This document shows, in pieces, positions 33,855 to 45,737 of a stretch of 64,000 bases of DNA (its first letter is position 1; every line of letters starts with the position of its first letter). Origin of the DNA: Guyanagaster necrorhizus (taxonomy: Eukaryota > Basidiomycota > Agaricomycetes > Agaricales > Physalacriaceae); assembly GCF_019112545.1 (NCBI RefSeq), contig NW_025064921.1:186001-250000 (forward strand), written 5' to 3'. The notes beneath the pieces were generated by a model, which was given only the letters and a program-made list of their open reading frames with translations, was not told where the DNA came from and did no database searches. A program made the position numbers and the translations under genes.

Positions 33855-36800
33855 CTACAGCAACCCTTGCAAGTTCTCGTCATCGACACGTCTCAGCGCC
33901 TCCCGCGCCTCCCGCGCAGGTCTAGCGATGGACGGCTTTTCGTTCCCGGCACTTTCTATCACCTTTTGCGCCACGCTGCGCATCAGTCCCAGCTTCTGGA
34001 AGAGATTCTCGCCCTCGCCCCCATCCTCCTCCTCCTCATCTGCGGATAGGACAGCACGCAGCGTCTGCGAAGAAATGACCGATGCGGGTGTACCAGCGAC
34101 CAAGTACGACCTATATAACCAGGAGAGGACTGCTTTAGGGAAACCCAGAAACCGAGGACAGGGAACAATACGCACTCTACAACAGGTTGGAGGATGTCTG
34201 GGAAGATGGCCAATGCTGCCACTAACGAAGCAATAGCTTGTATATATGATTCTAGAGGATAGAAAAATTACGACTTTACCCCCGTAAAAAAGCACGTTAT
34301 ATCAGAAAAAGGCTTACCATCAGAGCTTCCCCTGTATGCATCGATCGCAAGGTCGACACACGCTTCCCTCGCCTTTTCACCTACGTTCTCCTTCGCACTC
34401 CTCACCACATGCGTGAGCGCCACCACGGCGCTGCTGCCAATACCGTCGTCAAAGTTGCTTTTGGCTCCTGCGATAAGCTCCGCCACGACTGGATCCACCC
34501 TGGGCTGGCTCTTCATCAGCACGCCCAACGCCTTGGCCGCTTTATTCCTGACGACGATACTTGCGGGGTCGCTCATGCCCTTGACAAACGTCCTCTGCAG
34601 CTGAGGGTAGAACGGTTTCACGAACGCAGGTATACGTTCCAACATCGATGTCAGCGCACTCAGAATGGCCGTCTTGACCGCTGGGGGGTACGTCGTCGCT
34701 TGTGTCGCCACGCGAATCAGCGGGCCGGTGAAAGATACCACATATGGTTTGATCGCAGTGGCTTCCGTACGTTCCACGAGATTACCGATAGCATACGCTG
34801 CTTGTTCCCGCTGCTCGTTACTACCCGTAGTCAGACCGGCGATAATCACCGGAACGAGAGGCGCGACTGCCTTGGGGACACTGAAACCAGGGACAAAGTG
34901 ACCCGGAGCACCTGTAGACTCGATGCTCCGCCGCAAGGGGACCACGAGCGATTCAAGTTCGTCTTTGGGAACGGATCTCAGGAAGACGTCGATGGTTTGT
35001 ACGGCACTTGCGTAAACATCCTCGTAATGGTCTTCCATCGCAGAGATAAGCTGTCTGATCCAGTCTACACGATATAGCGAAGTATCCAGTTCAGTCTCTT
35101 CGCAGAAGATGGAGAAGAACTTGTATGCGCTCTTTCGCCGTCTGGGGGTATCGTGCTTCGACCTAAAATAACCGTTAGAACTAACACATAATATACTGAT
35201 GATGATACACCGACCATCCCAAGAGCACCATCATGAGAGTGTTCAGCCCTTCAACGTCATTGATTGACCTGAACAATGCACGAGTCGCCTCATCCGCTGC
35301 AGATAAAAGCTCTTCATCCTTCTCGTCTTCGATAACTTTGACAAAGGCACTGGTAATGACCGTCAGCCGCTTGCTCAGCGCATTTCCAGCGACAGTGACC
35401 AGTGAAGCAAGAGCGTGGGCATTGAACACGGTCATAGGCGTAGCCGTTAATGTTGGAATTAGGACCGGGAACACAGTCGCCGCTCGTACCTGTCATCAAA
35501 TGTTAGATTGACGTTACAATGAGAAATGGAGTGGAGACTGCTGACATTCATGACCTCCTTAAGCGCTTGCAATGCGGTGCCAGAACTCTCTCCAGGCTGC
35601 CGAAGGGCTTCCAGAAGCGTAGGGATGGTTTCGTCGATGGCCTTGGGTCCCATATATTCTTGCAACATATCGAACGCTTTAGCCGCCGCGGATCGAACAT
35701 TAGCCTGGTCGTCGACCAAGGATACGCGAACCATGGATATGATGCCATCTTCGTGGTCTTCCCGTTGAGAGGCGGTGGAATTTTCCCTGGACAACGAATA
35801 TAAAATTAATCTCTCTCTCGGATCGAGGGTGGCTCACATGATTTCACTCAAGACCAAGCAGACGCCTTCCCTTGTCCGCGAGTCGGTCGACGTCACCTTG
35901 ACTTTGAGAATAGCCATGATTTCGCCAACGATCTTTTCACCAAACTTGCGGCAGAGCTCTGCTATTGTACGACCAGAAGTCTGTAACATCGTGAGTGGAT
36001 TGTTCTGAACACCAAAGACACCCACATACCTCTTGTTGCTCAAACTCATCACTAGATATAAGAACAATTGTCTGACTGATCAGTTCGGGAAGTATGTCTC
36101 GGACTACATAAGAGAGCAATGAGTATACCTCTAAATTACCAAACGGATTCATCGTACCTGTCCGGGGAGTATTGTTCACCAATGCCTTCCAGATTTGTAT
36201 CGACGATTGACGAACAACAGCGACACCATCTTGACGAACAAGATAAAGCGTGGCGAGAAGTCTATCGCGTCTTTCGACTCCAAGTACTTCAACTAAAGCG
36301 CGGCGAGAGCTCTCTGCAGTGCTGGCATCGGCGACGTCTTCCTCATCAAGATTAGAAGTTTTTCCCGAGATGCCGGAAACTTTGAACAAAAGCTCTCCCA
36401 CAAGGGTAATAGATGATTGCTAGGGGAAAGGCGGTTAGCGAGAACAAACAAGGTGGCGAGATTCATACCCGGATGCGCCAACCAGGATCAAACATTCCGT
36501 GCTCAAGCTCAGGAAGAAGAAGATCGATTGCCCTGTTCGAATAGTTGGTTATGATCATTCTTCCGGCCCTCATCGCCGCATCCCGAACATATTCTTCTAC
36601 ATCAGACAGACCGCTCAGTATCGGAGTAATGATCTTCGGTAGATGAGGCTGGAAGCGCGTTCCGAAAGTGGCCGGTAGGTACACCAACAACGACATGAAG
36701 CCTTCTCGAACGGTAGCTCTAGGAGATTGCGCGTTCGCGATGATATCCGGAAGTAACCCTTCGAGACGCTCCATTCCGAGACCGGACAAAACTTCACTCA

Positions 36801-39800
36801 GTCCCTGAGCGGCGCCTTGTCGATCCACACCAGATGTATCCGTTTTGAGAGTCCGCAGAAGTCCAGGTACGAGGTCGGGGAAGTGGCCCTCACCCAGACG
36901 TTCTACCAAGGTTCCCAACGCTTTGGCAGCTGTAGCCCTCGCTTCCGGTACGGGGTCTACAAGTACCATATGCACCATCGGTAGTAATTCGGAGAGATAT
37001 GGGACAAAGTCTCGCGAGTCTGTCAACGACGCCAGGTTACCTACGATCTGTACCGCTTTCTTCTTGGTATCCGCACCACGCTCGCGTAGACCTCGTTCGA
37101 GAATAGGAACCACCTGGTTACTGTCAGCAACGTTTTAGAGGGACATAACGTGGACACGACGTACCAACGCCAACGAAGAGTGGTCGATGTAGTGCATGAA
37201 GGAGGTCTTGAGCAGCGAAGACAACGCATTTGGCGTCTTCGCAGGATCGACAAGGGCTTTCAGGAGGACAGGGACCAGCGACTGGATCTCGGGATTGCTG
37301 ATAACTTCCCCAAACTGTTTCAAACTCTTGTTGGCGGCTGTCCGCACTTGAGTATGGGAGTCCGTCAAGACACCTGTGAGACGTGGTATGACAATAGGAA
37401 GAGAGAGGGAGAGCTGCCTAGGTGAACAATACGCCATCATCCCAAGAAGTTCTATAGATCCCTTCTTCGTTCGCCACTGCTTTTCATCAAGACCAGAAAG
37501 TAAGGATGGCAAGATGAGCTTGACGCCATAGCCGGACATATTCGCCATAATGACCCGAGCTGCATCCTGAGTAGCTTCCCTGACATCCGGAATAGCATCT
37601 CCAAATAAGGAGAGCAGCAGCGGAAGAACGTATGTGATGTAAGGTTCAAAAAGCCGCCCCAATGAACTGGACAGCGTTTCGAAGGCAAACATCGTGCCCT
37701 GGCGAGGCTCATATCTCTTCTTGTCCTCCGTAGCTGCCCGCAAACGACTGATCACATTGAACTCCTTCATCCCTGCAATCCCCGTACCCTTGATAACACC
37801 CGCCAAACCATACGCTGCACCACGACGAGCTGCGTATTTCGAAGCATTCGCCAAATCCTCGATGAGACTGTCAACCAAAAACGGTAGTTTCGGTCGCATT
37901 AATCTGACGAGAGGTGAAAGGCAATCCGAAACAGCTATCTGCACTTGTTCGGCCGGAGTTTTGAGGGCCCCGATAAGTCTGTCAACAATTTTAGGGATGC
38001 GTAGATCAGCGCGATCAAGATGGCGTGCGACACGACCGAAAAGGATGACGACCGCTTCCTTTATATGATCGCCCGCTTCCGTGGATAGACTAGGACTGCT
38101 CAAGTGGCCTTCAAACATGGCAATAAGACTCGATATACACGAGGCGCCATGGAGATCGATGATTGTTGTCCCAGCAGAGAGCATCCCTCGACGAACATCC
38201 GGCTCGCGATCACCCAGTGCCTCGTCCTGAATGAGGAACTTGAAGAATGGTTCGACTTCTGCTTTCGTAAATGATGATGCTAGCAACTCGAAAGCGCGCG
38301 CTGTTGCTACTCGGGACGGCCAAGGGTCAGAGCGATCAAGACTCTGCGCTATAACCATGCCCTGAAACAAAATCAACACTGGGCACGAAGGAGACGGCAG
38401 CGACGCTCACATATTGGTCATATTCTGGCGCCAGAATCTTTGCCTACGATGCAAGAAGATAAGTATCAGATCACTAAACTATTACGCGACAGACCTTTTC
38501 GCGGTAGTATTCCTGTAACGCAATGACAGTATCTTTGATTGATTGAGGCCAAGGTTCGACAGCTTCTGCAATAGCAGCAGCAGTGCTGGAACGAACATAT
38601 GCATGATCGTGATCTGTACATAATTAACACTTGCGATAGACTTATTCGTTTAACAGGCTTACTAAGGTAAGGCAATAGTGCACCAAGGAATGTCTCTGGA
38701 ACATCCAGCCCGTTATCCTCCCACACATGCTTTGCCAGGAAAGAGTTTTGCTCGTCGTCATCGTGGCAAGCTATCCAAAGTTCCAGTGACCAGTCTGAGT
38801 CCGTCAAATCGAAAGGCTACAGCAGGAAGTGTCATAATACTACTATGACACTTTCAGAACAAGCGGCTCACCTGAAGGGATTGAAGACATGAGTTTCGGA
38901 CATATGCTTCTTGCAACAGCGTCCCCTGCAACAGAATATCAACTTCGCTTTTTGAAGCTGTCCGATATATAGCCTCGCTGAGGTCAATAAGCGCTGACGA
39001 CGCTTCCTTACTGAGCTTGGGTTGTTGACGGGTCGTTAATATGAGAATTTCTAACGTTTGTTGTCGCGGGTAGTCAAGATCAGCGACTAAAAGGAGATGA
39101 ACATTAGTCTAATCGATATGATATCAGACCAAGGCGTTACATTCTCCGCAATGGAATTTGATCGTGTCCAGCGCCAATGCAAGCTGCTCTTCCCTTTCTT
39201 CGACATCTTCAGTGCAGACTCCCCCGTGAGCCAATACATGACGGATGAGAGGAAAGACGTAGGAGAACGTAGCAGGGTCGAACGGCGACTGCTCAGAGAG
39301 GTATCGCAAACGGTGCAATACTCTCGTGACCAAAGCTACATCACATTCAGTAAGTGCAAGCAATGAGCGGAAACCAACCATATACGTACAATTCAAAGCC
39401 TCAGCTTGCAGCTCCTCCGGAACGATACTCCCTTTTAATCCGCGGAGAGTTGCCACCCCAACCCACTTCCTGAACATGTCCAAACGTTCCGAACAACATT
39501 GGGCCAGTTCCTAACAGCTCATCATTAATAGAAATATGAGTGAAAAACCTCCGGAACTGACCAGATAAATATTGACAGTAATCTGTCCAACCAAGTGGGA
39601 TCCACCTCCGTCCAACAATAATGTGACTACCGACGATATGTAGGCGCTGAATTGCGGAACGCCTGCCCTCACTAAGCTGCGAACGAAATGTAGTCCACGT
39701 TCTAGATTGATTTTGACAGATTGTACATGGCGCCGTACCAAGGACTCCTTCTCCAGTTGAGCGCTGACAAGAGCTTGCTGTTGTTTCGTCAATGTAGGGG

Positions 39801-42800
39801 TGGCAGTCTTCTTGTTGGCTAGCGATTTACGCAAATCGGCTTCCCACCTGGCGATATCAGCATCTTTGCCTTTTCTGGTTTCCACGGTCTTGCTAGACGA
39901 TGATAAGACTAAGAATGGCTGTCAGTTGAATCGCGCATAGATACAAACTGAAGAAGTCTCGCCATCAACATAGGTTATACCCTCTGGGGTTGCCCAAATC
40001 CCTAGGTCGTCTTCGGATAGTCCATTGATGGCATTTGCGTCTATATCTTCTCGGACCTGGTCCACTATTCGTGGTACCGCACTCTCTGGACACACGAAAG
40101 CCAATGTTGTCACCGCACGATAGCTGGCCTCTTTGAAGCCAAACTAAGCCAACTTCAACATGAGCAAGGATGTGCATAGATCGGAACTCACTGCTTCGCT
40201 GAAGGCATTGATGGATACCAAGTAGAGAAGCCGATCAACGTGACTGTTAACAAGATCGTGGGGATCTGTCCCAGCCCTTTGGCAAAGATCAATCCATGTT
40301 TGACGAGCCGGAGCACCTAAATAGAATACGTTAGACAAGTACAGATAACACTGAAGATTATACACAGACAGATGAGTTCATGATGGGCTACAATCAGCGC
40401 CTCTACAACCTCTCGTTCCTTGACTGAAACACCACAGTCGGCAGGAGAAGCGACGGAACTGAGAAGCAACGCAGCAAGTCGTGAGTGCTTGTTCCACGGA
40501 ACTAACACATTGTCAACCTTGGCCACCGAAGGTGGCCCGCGAGCAGTGAATGCCACCAGTGCATCACGGACAAGATGAGACGTCAATTCCGGGAATTTTG
40601 AAGCAGACAACTCAATCGCTCGGTTCACGTCTCTTCGGATATCTGCAGAGCCATTGACAGAAAGATGCAGGAAGACGTTTCCAACTTGCAGCCTATGTGA
40701 TGGTAAGCGAACAGACGACAATGGATTACAAAAAAAGGGACCTGATGGCGTCATTGGTGGATATTTCCTGGCTAAAAAACCGTATCACGGCCTCAATGGC
40801 GCGCAAAAGCCACAGCTCGTCCTCAGAGTCAGTGAGCTTCTGATAAACCCGCTCGGAGAGAAGGAACGAGGGCTTCGCAGAACTGGACGTAATAGCCTGA
40901 ATCACAGGGTTCCGGGCCACAGATTCATCTACGATAGGGCCTCAATACTACATAACGCCCACCACCGGCTGTCGACGTACCAAACTTTCCGGCCTGCGCC
41001 AAAGGCCCAAGGAGAACTGCCACCGCAATATACCCCTCGAATGCGCCAGCATTTAGATTGTTCGAAACCGTCTTTAGGCTGCTCTCGAAGGAGGGTAAGA
41101 CTGCAGCAGCGAAAGCTAACCACGCAGGCGTATCCAAAGTCTCCGATGACCATAGAACATTACCCGCCAAAGCACAAAATGCCCTCCGGATCGGAGGCTT
41201 GAGGCTGTTCATCTCTTTGGCTATCAAAGACAATGTGTCTTCACGAAGAGGAAGGTCCGACTGGAGGAGATGGAGTATATGGGGATGGAGAGCATAGGCA
41301 AGAGCGGATACAGCTGCATCATGACTTTCTTTTGCAAGGAGAGGAGTAGTGGTTTGAACGACATAGGCGGAAACAGCACAAGCGGGTATTGATGCAAGCA
41401 TGGTATAGAGCGCGATGCGATGATCTGGTCCTATCGTCTTCCCTGTCTGTGGAAGTGTTAACAGCTCGTTCACAGTGGTCTCCAAAATCGATGGTGTCTG
41501 GTGTGTGCCGACGATGGTCTTGAACAATTGGATTGAATTTGTGCGAACCGCAGCGTTACTTAACTTCGAGCAATTTACGGCCTGTGTGATTACACAGCGG
41601 ACAGAATCGTCGCTGAGGGGACACGAGTATGCCGTGAAAAAATGCCTTATAACTTCGAGCTGTTACCGACTGTGACATCGAGTCTATGAAATGGACATAC
41701 CATTGAGCGAGTATTCTGGGGACCTGAGGGCAGCTTTTTCACAGGCGGGCCATAGTGTGTTGGCAAAGTCAACTTCCGTAACGAAATGATGAATGAAATC
41801 ATAGGTTGCATCCTATTTCGTCGGTCAATCTAAGACCTGCCACGAGAACAAACAAGACTCACCAATACATGGGCAGGAACAGCATGTTTGGACATAAGTA
41901 GTGAACTTGAGTATAAAGTGAGTATGTGGCTCTTGATTTCGCATGAGAAATTTTACGCGACTGAACGCGAAAAAAATGACATACCTTCACCGCGCCGGAT
42001 AACCTGGATGATGGTGATTCCGGGATGTTCCTTAATCGTACAAGCACGCCTATGGCAACACCGATCAAAGGTATCAACCGTTGAGGATGCTGAGTGGCCT
42101 TAGCTTGCCTGAGAAGAGCCCCGACGACGAGACCCAGTTTTCCGCCAGCCTGATGATCTATCAGACGATGAAGCCACATGAGAGATACGAAAACGCACTG
42201 AACGGAATGCGCGCCTCGTATGAACTAATGCAGCATGTTTGAGAGATTCCTTCGCCCGTGACGAGTCGCTGATCATATCCAGGAGAAGAGCCATGGATCC
42301 GAGCAAGACGCTCCAAGACTGCGTTTCTGAGAACGTCGAATTATATTGGATGCATATGGTATATATCCCACAGCACCAGCTAAGAAGCGTGAAGAGATCT
42401 GAAGGAGCACAAGCGCTTGGATAGGCTAAGCTGGGACCGAAGACAAGATAAAACGATGCTTACCTTGATGAACTGAGCTTCGAATAGCGCGCCACCTCGT
42501 GCGACAGCCAACCCAGGATTTGCTCCGTTACTCCCAGCCTTTGTTCATCGCTATCCATTGTCCCCCGGAGTTCGTCCCTCTTTATCATCTCCGTTCCTAC
42601 CATTTCGACAGCATCCTTCGATATTGAATCAGCGTATCTGGGGTATGTGAGCGTCAACAGCTTGAAAATGTCAAGATTTTGAGATAAAGAGAGCTCTATC
42701 TGAGAATCAGAGATCATATACAGGCCACAAAAAGGGCACGTACCAGCATGCCGAACGAGAGGAAGCAGTTCTTCCTGTAAGAACCGTACCCTGAACGAAG

Positions 42801-42954
42801 TTTTGCTTTCTAATAACCGATGTTGGGCATGTTCCATAGACGTCGACCAGTCTTTCAGTACCATGTCTCTCTGCCATGGCAGACCAGTGGATTCACTTTC
42901 ATCGCGTTCCGTGCTGGCTGAAGACAGCCACGACTGAATATCCGACTTGCTCAT
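33855..42954 (-). CDS. GCN1: GCN1, HEAT-repeat activator of Gcn2 kinase
   Basis: A ribosome-associated scaffold that relays uncharged-tRNA signals to Gcn2 kinase in the general amino-acid control pathway. About 9.1 kb on the minus strand with many introns. Start ATG at 42954 (MSKSDIQSWL); stop at 33855. HEAT repeats run almost throughout. The central eEF3-like region is at about 37135-38379 and 36463-37113 (WRTKKGSIELLGMMAYCSP; MVLVDPVPEARATAAKALG). The downstream region known to bind the Gcn2 RWD domain follows (TVREGFMSLLVYLPATFG). Checked C-terminal exons: 35980-35838, 35786-35546, 35489-35215, 35162-34318, 34251-34176, 34110-33855; the ending reads SIARPAREAREALRRV. I did not splice every N-terminal exon, but coding pieces follow each other without a gap, consistent with the family's roughly 2,600 residues. 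Two broken fragments of its 3' region lie at 23.4-24.4 kb. Confidence 0.92.
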
Positions 42955-43287
42955 CGCACCCAAGTCTTCGTCGCGAGACTTGAGCCGCGAAAACGTGTTC
43001 TTGCGAGGCAGATCGACTAGATTTCACGCTAGTAGGAATGAGATATCGTTACCGACACGAGTCACAGTACGGTTCCGTGGTTGGGGGAAAAAAGCCGGGA
43101 TGTTTGGCAACACCCTGCATAAAGGAACATGCTAGTGCCAAACATCGGAGCTGCTTCTCTGGGCAAGTTGAACCTTCCGTCCGACGACCATCACCCGGTC
43201 CTAAAGCACAGAACTATAAAGGTATGTGGAATAAAGTTTGAAGTGTTATTCACATTATTTTTTAACCAGTACTGGTAACAGCACCGG
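42955..43287. promoter_or_regulatory. Bidirectional intergenic region GCN1 / PrpF-like
   Basis: 333 bases between the divergent start codons of GCN1 and the PrpF-like gene must hold both promoters. An AT-rich tract (TTATTCACATTATTTTTTAA, about 43244-43265) lies just upstream of the plus-strand gene. No consensus TATA box is certain. Confidence 0.5.
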
Positions 43288-44526
43288 ATGTTTGCATCGG
43301 CTGGAAATCGCGCGAATGCAATGCTCTCTGCTGCGTCGTTCCGAAAATTGCTTTTCTCTAGGTCTTTCAGTTCAAGTAGCAGAACGAGCGAAACTCTGAA
43401 TCCCCTTCCCGCTACTTTCCTGCGAGGTGGTACCTCCAAAGGTATATTCATCAACCGTGATCATCTTCCTTCCGACCGTTCTGCATGGGATCGCATCTTT
43501 CTTGGAATAATGGGCTCCCCCGATCCGGTTCACGGGCGGCAACTGAACGGTATGGGTGGAGGGGTATCCAGCCTCTCCAAAATATGCGTCGTTGGTACCC
43601 CCTCCCTCGCCCAGCAGTCCCAGGGTATCCAAGTAGAATACACCTTCGTTCAAGTAGGAATCCGGGATACCAGCATAGACTACTCCGGAAACTGCGGCAA
43701 CCTTTCGAGTATAATCGGTGCATATGCCTTGGACGAAGGAATATGTTGTGATCCCACCACCACTCTGGACGGCTCTCGCATAACTATCCGTTCCTTCAAC
43801 ACCAACACCCAAAAGATTATCGACACCACCTTCCCCGTGAGCAACGCGTTGGTTCCTGTCCTTGATCTTCCGGAGACTTCTATCGCTGGAGTTCCAGGCG
43901 ATGCTTCCCAGATCGTCATGGACTTCGTGAATCCCGGAGGAGCCAGGACAGGAAAGCTGCTCCCAACCGATCATCCTATCGACTCCCTGACTTCTCCCAA
44001 CGTCTCTGTATCATTGGTCGACGCTACGAATCCCACAGTATTTATTCGCGCAGACGAACTTTCCTCGTTCCTCCCACTATCCGACTATCTGAAACACATC
44101 CCAACCGAAGTTCCTCAGGTCCTCGAATCCATCCGCCAGAGGGGTGCCGTGAAAATGGGACTGGATCCGCTCGCTCAAGCTCAGCCAAAAATTGCCATCC
44201 TCAGCGCTCCGAACACCAGCGATGACCATGCCCAGTCTGTCGATATCGTCGTCCATGCCCTATCAATGGGCGTCCTCCACAAAGCCGTTCCAATGACAGT
44301 CGGACTTTGCCTCGGTGTCGCAGCCAATATTCCGGGCACCATTGCTTGGGATATTGTTTCTGAGTCACGACAAAACCGTCAATCTGGAGACAGCAAGTTG
44401 GTGCGGATACGCCATCCCAGTGGGACCGTTGACGTAGGAGCAGAACTTTCGCCGGATGGTCACGTAAAAAGCGCCAAAGTGGTGAGAACGGGTAGAAGAC
44501 TTATGAAGGGTGTTGTATGGTGGTGA
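43288..44526 (+). CDS. PrpF-family isomerase (2-methylaconitate cis-trans isomerase-like)
   Basis: Intronless 412-residue frame. The PrpF/DUF453 family isomerises methylaconitate-type dicarboxylates with a diaminopimelate-epimerase fold; in bacteria PrpF works in the 2-methylcitrate pathway of propionate use. Seen here: FLRGGTSKGIF at residues 44-54, the SSLSKICVVG strand with the conserved Lys near 98, SGNCGNLSS with Cys 136, FVNPGGARTGK, and KMGLDPLAQAQPKIAIL. The first 32 residues, rich in Arg, Ser and Ala without acids, look like a mitochondrial presequence; Met-12 is an alternative start. The substrate is not proven: some fungal members may act on other tricarboxylates. A recent copy of its 3' third lies at 50372-50805. 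Divergent from GCN1. Confidence 0.9.
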   Translation: MFASAGNRANAMLSAASFRKLLFSRSFSSSSRTSETLNPLPATFLRGGTSKGIFINRDHLPSDRSAWDRIFLGIMGSPDPVHGRQLNGMGGGVSSLSKICVVGTPSLAQQSQGIQVEYTFVQVGIRDTSIDYSGNCGNLSSIIGAYALDEGICCDPTTTLDGSRITIRSFNTNTQKIIDTTFPVSNALVPVLDLPETSIAGVPGDASQIVMDFVNPGGARTGKLLPTDHPIDSLTSPNVSVSLVDATNPTVFIRADELSSFLPLSDYLKHIPTEVPQVLESIRQRGAVKMGLDPLAQAQPKIAILSAPNTSDDHAQSVDIVVHALSMGVLHKAVPMTVGLCLGVAANIPGTIAWDIVSESRQNRQSGDSKLVRIRHPSGTVDVGAELSPDGHVKSAKVVRTGRRLMKGVVWW

Positions 44527-45737
44527 TTCATTCATGAGCAAGTCATAAGCAAAATTCAGGGTTGGCTAATCTATTGGTTTGGGATGGCGAGCGTGCGTCG
44601 TCCTTGCTGCTTTACTGTCCATTCAATATTGACACTGGCGCCCAGGATTTTAAGCTATTCATTCTGTCAGAGCGGCACAACGTTCTTAGCATGGACGATG
44701 AAATCTCCCCATGAACTGACCTAGTCAGCGCCACTCCCGCCGGAAATTCAGATTCTCTATCAGCGCACGGCGTGTCTGCAAAGCGGATATATGCGCTTCG
44801 AAGGACGGACTGGGATGCATATATACGCTCTTCGTATGCTTTTTCTAAGGGCGAGGGTGCCGCAGCATCCTCAGTGAATCCCTGTCATCAATAACAATGC
44901 CAGTTCTTTACGCGACCGCATCGTTCAATAACAGAAAAACCTATCCATAACAAATGTACCATTGACTTCCAGTGCGCCGACGTGAATGAGGTTCCGTTAT
45001 TCGGTTCTCAGCCGTCATGTGGAGAAACCCATTCTCAATCGCTTTGAGCGTATTCACCATCCTTTCAAATGAACGCTTTCCTGAGGATATCTTCACCGTG
45101 GGACCCCAGTACGTGCTGCGTCGTGCCGGCATCGGTGCTATCAATTCGGCCTCGAGGTCAACGACATACCCGTTCTCTTCCTAGAGATCAAGCCTCCGTA
45201 CACTTTGGGCATGTATCGAGGAGACGCGATAGATAACCATTCGAGGAACAGATTCTTTAACTCGCACGGCCTGTGTTGTGCTCAGAGGTTGTACGGGAGC
45301 ATTGCCATGAGAAGAGGCTCTCTGTCTGTCTATACCACTCATGGCTCTATCACGCCCGAGCTCCTTCCTTCGTCGTTCACTCGTGCTACAAATGCGGCTC
45401 CGCCATTACGACAGGATCTAGATGTCACGACGCAGGAAGGCTACTAGAGGTCCATGTCAATTATTGATGATGTGAAGCGGATGGTTCAAGGGCTTTGATC
45501 CTATGTATTCGCCTATGTAAATCATGTACCTTTCACGTCCTACCCGCTTTCTTCCTATATTATCCTCACGAAAGAGGGAGAAATTTTCATTAGTTGCTTG
45601 AAATCAGAGATAGTTGCAAAGATCGTTGCATCAAGGAATGGTTGGTAGTGCATCCGTCTGAGCATGCGTGTATGGGTTCGACTCCCACCCAAATATGGAT
45701 CCAGAGTACATCATCGTGCTCAACTGTTATTTCATTT
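44527..45737. other. Intergenic stretch with gene relic
   Basis: No intact gene. A plus-strand relic spans about 44960-45447 (listed separately). A tRNA-like TpsiC motif (GGGTTCGACTCCC at about 45674) lacks a pairing acceptor stem. Confidence 0.4.
44960..45447 (+). pseudogene. Relic resembling a large agaricomycete hypothetical-protein family
   Basis: The plus strand reads FQCADVNEVPLFGSQPSCGE, a frame change, then VLFLEIKPPYTLGMYRG, and after another break YGSIAMRRGSLSVYTTHGSI and TPELLPSSFTRATNAAP. The order recalls unnamed, often transposon-associated, Agaricomycete proteins with a LFLEIK / GTRLCFY / TPxxI pattern; that recollection is from general knowledge. Frame breaks suggest decay. 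The core shortened between the blocks. Confidence 0.35.

Noticed and set aside
34409..35077. Plus-strand 222-codon frame opposite GCN1
   Set aside because: Shadow of the GCN1 exon; histidine/arginine-rich antisense composition.
45630..45690. tRNA-like segment with GGGTTCGACTCCC
   Set aside because: T stem has a mismatch, no pairing acceptor stem, no anticodon arm.
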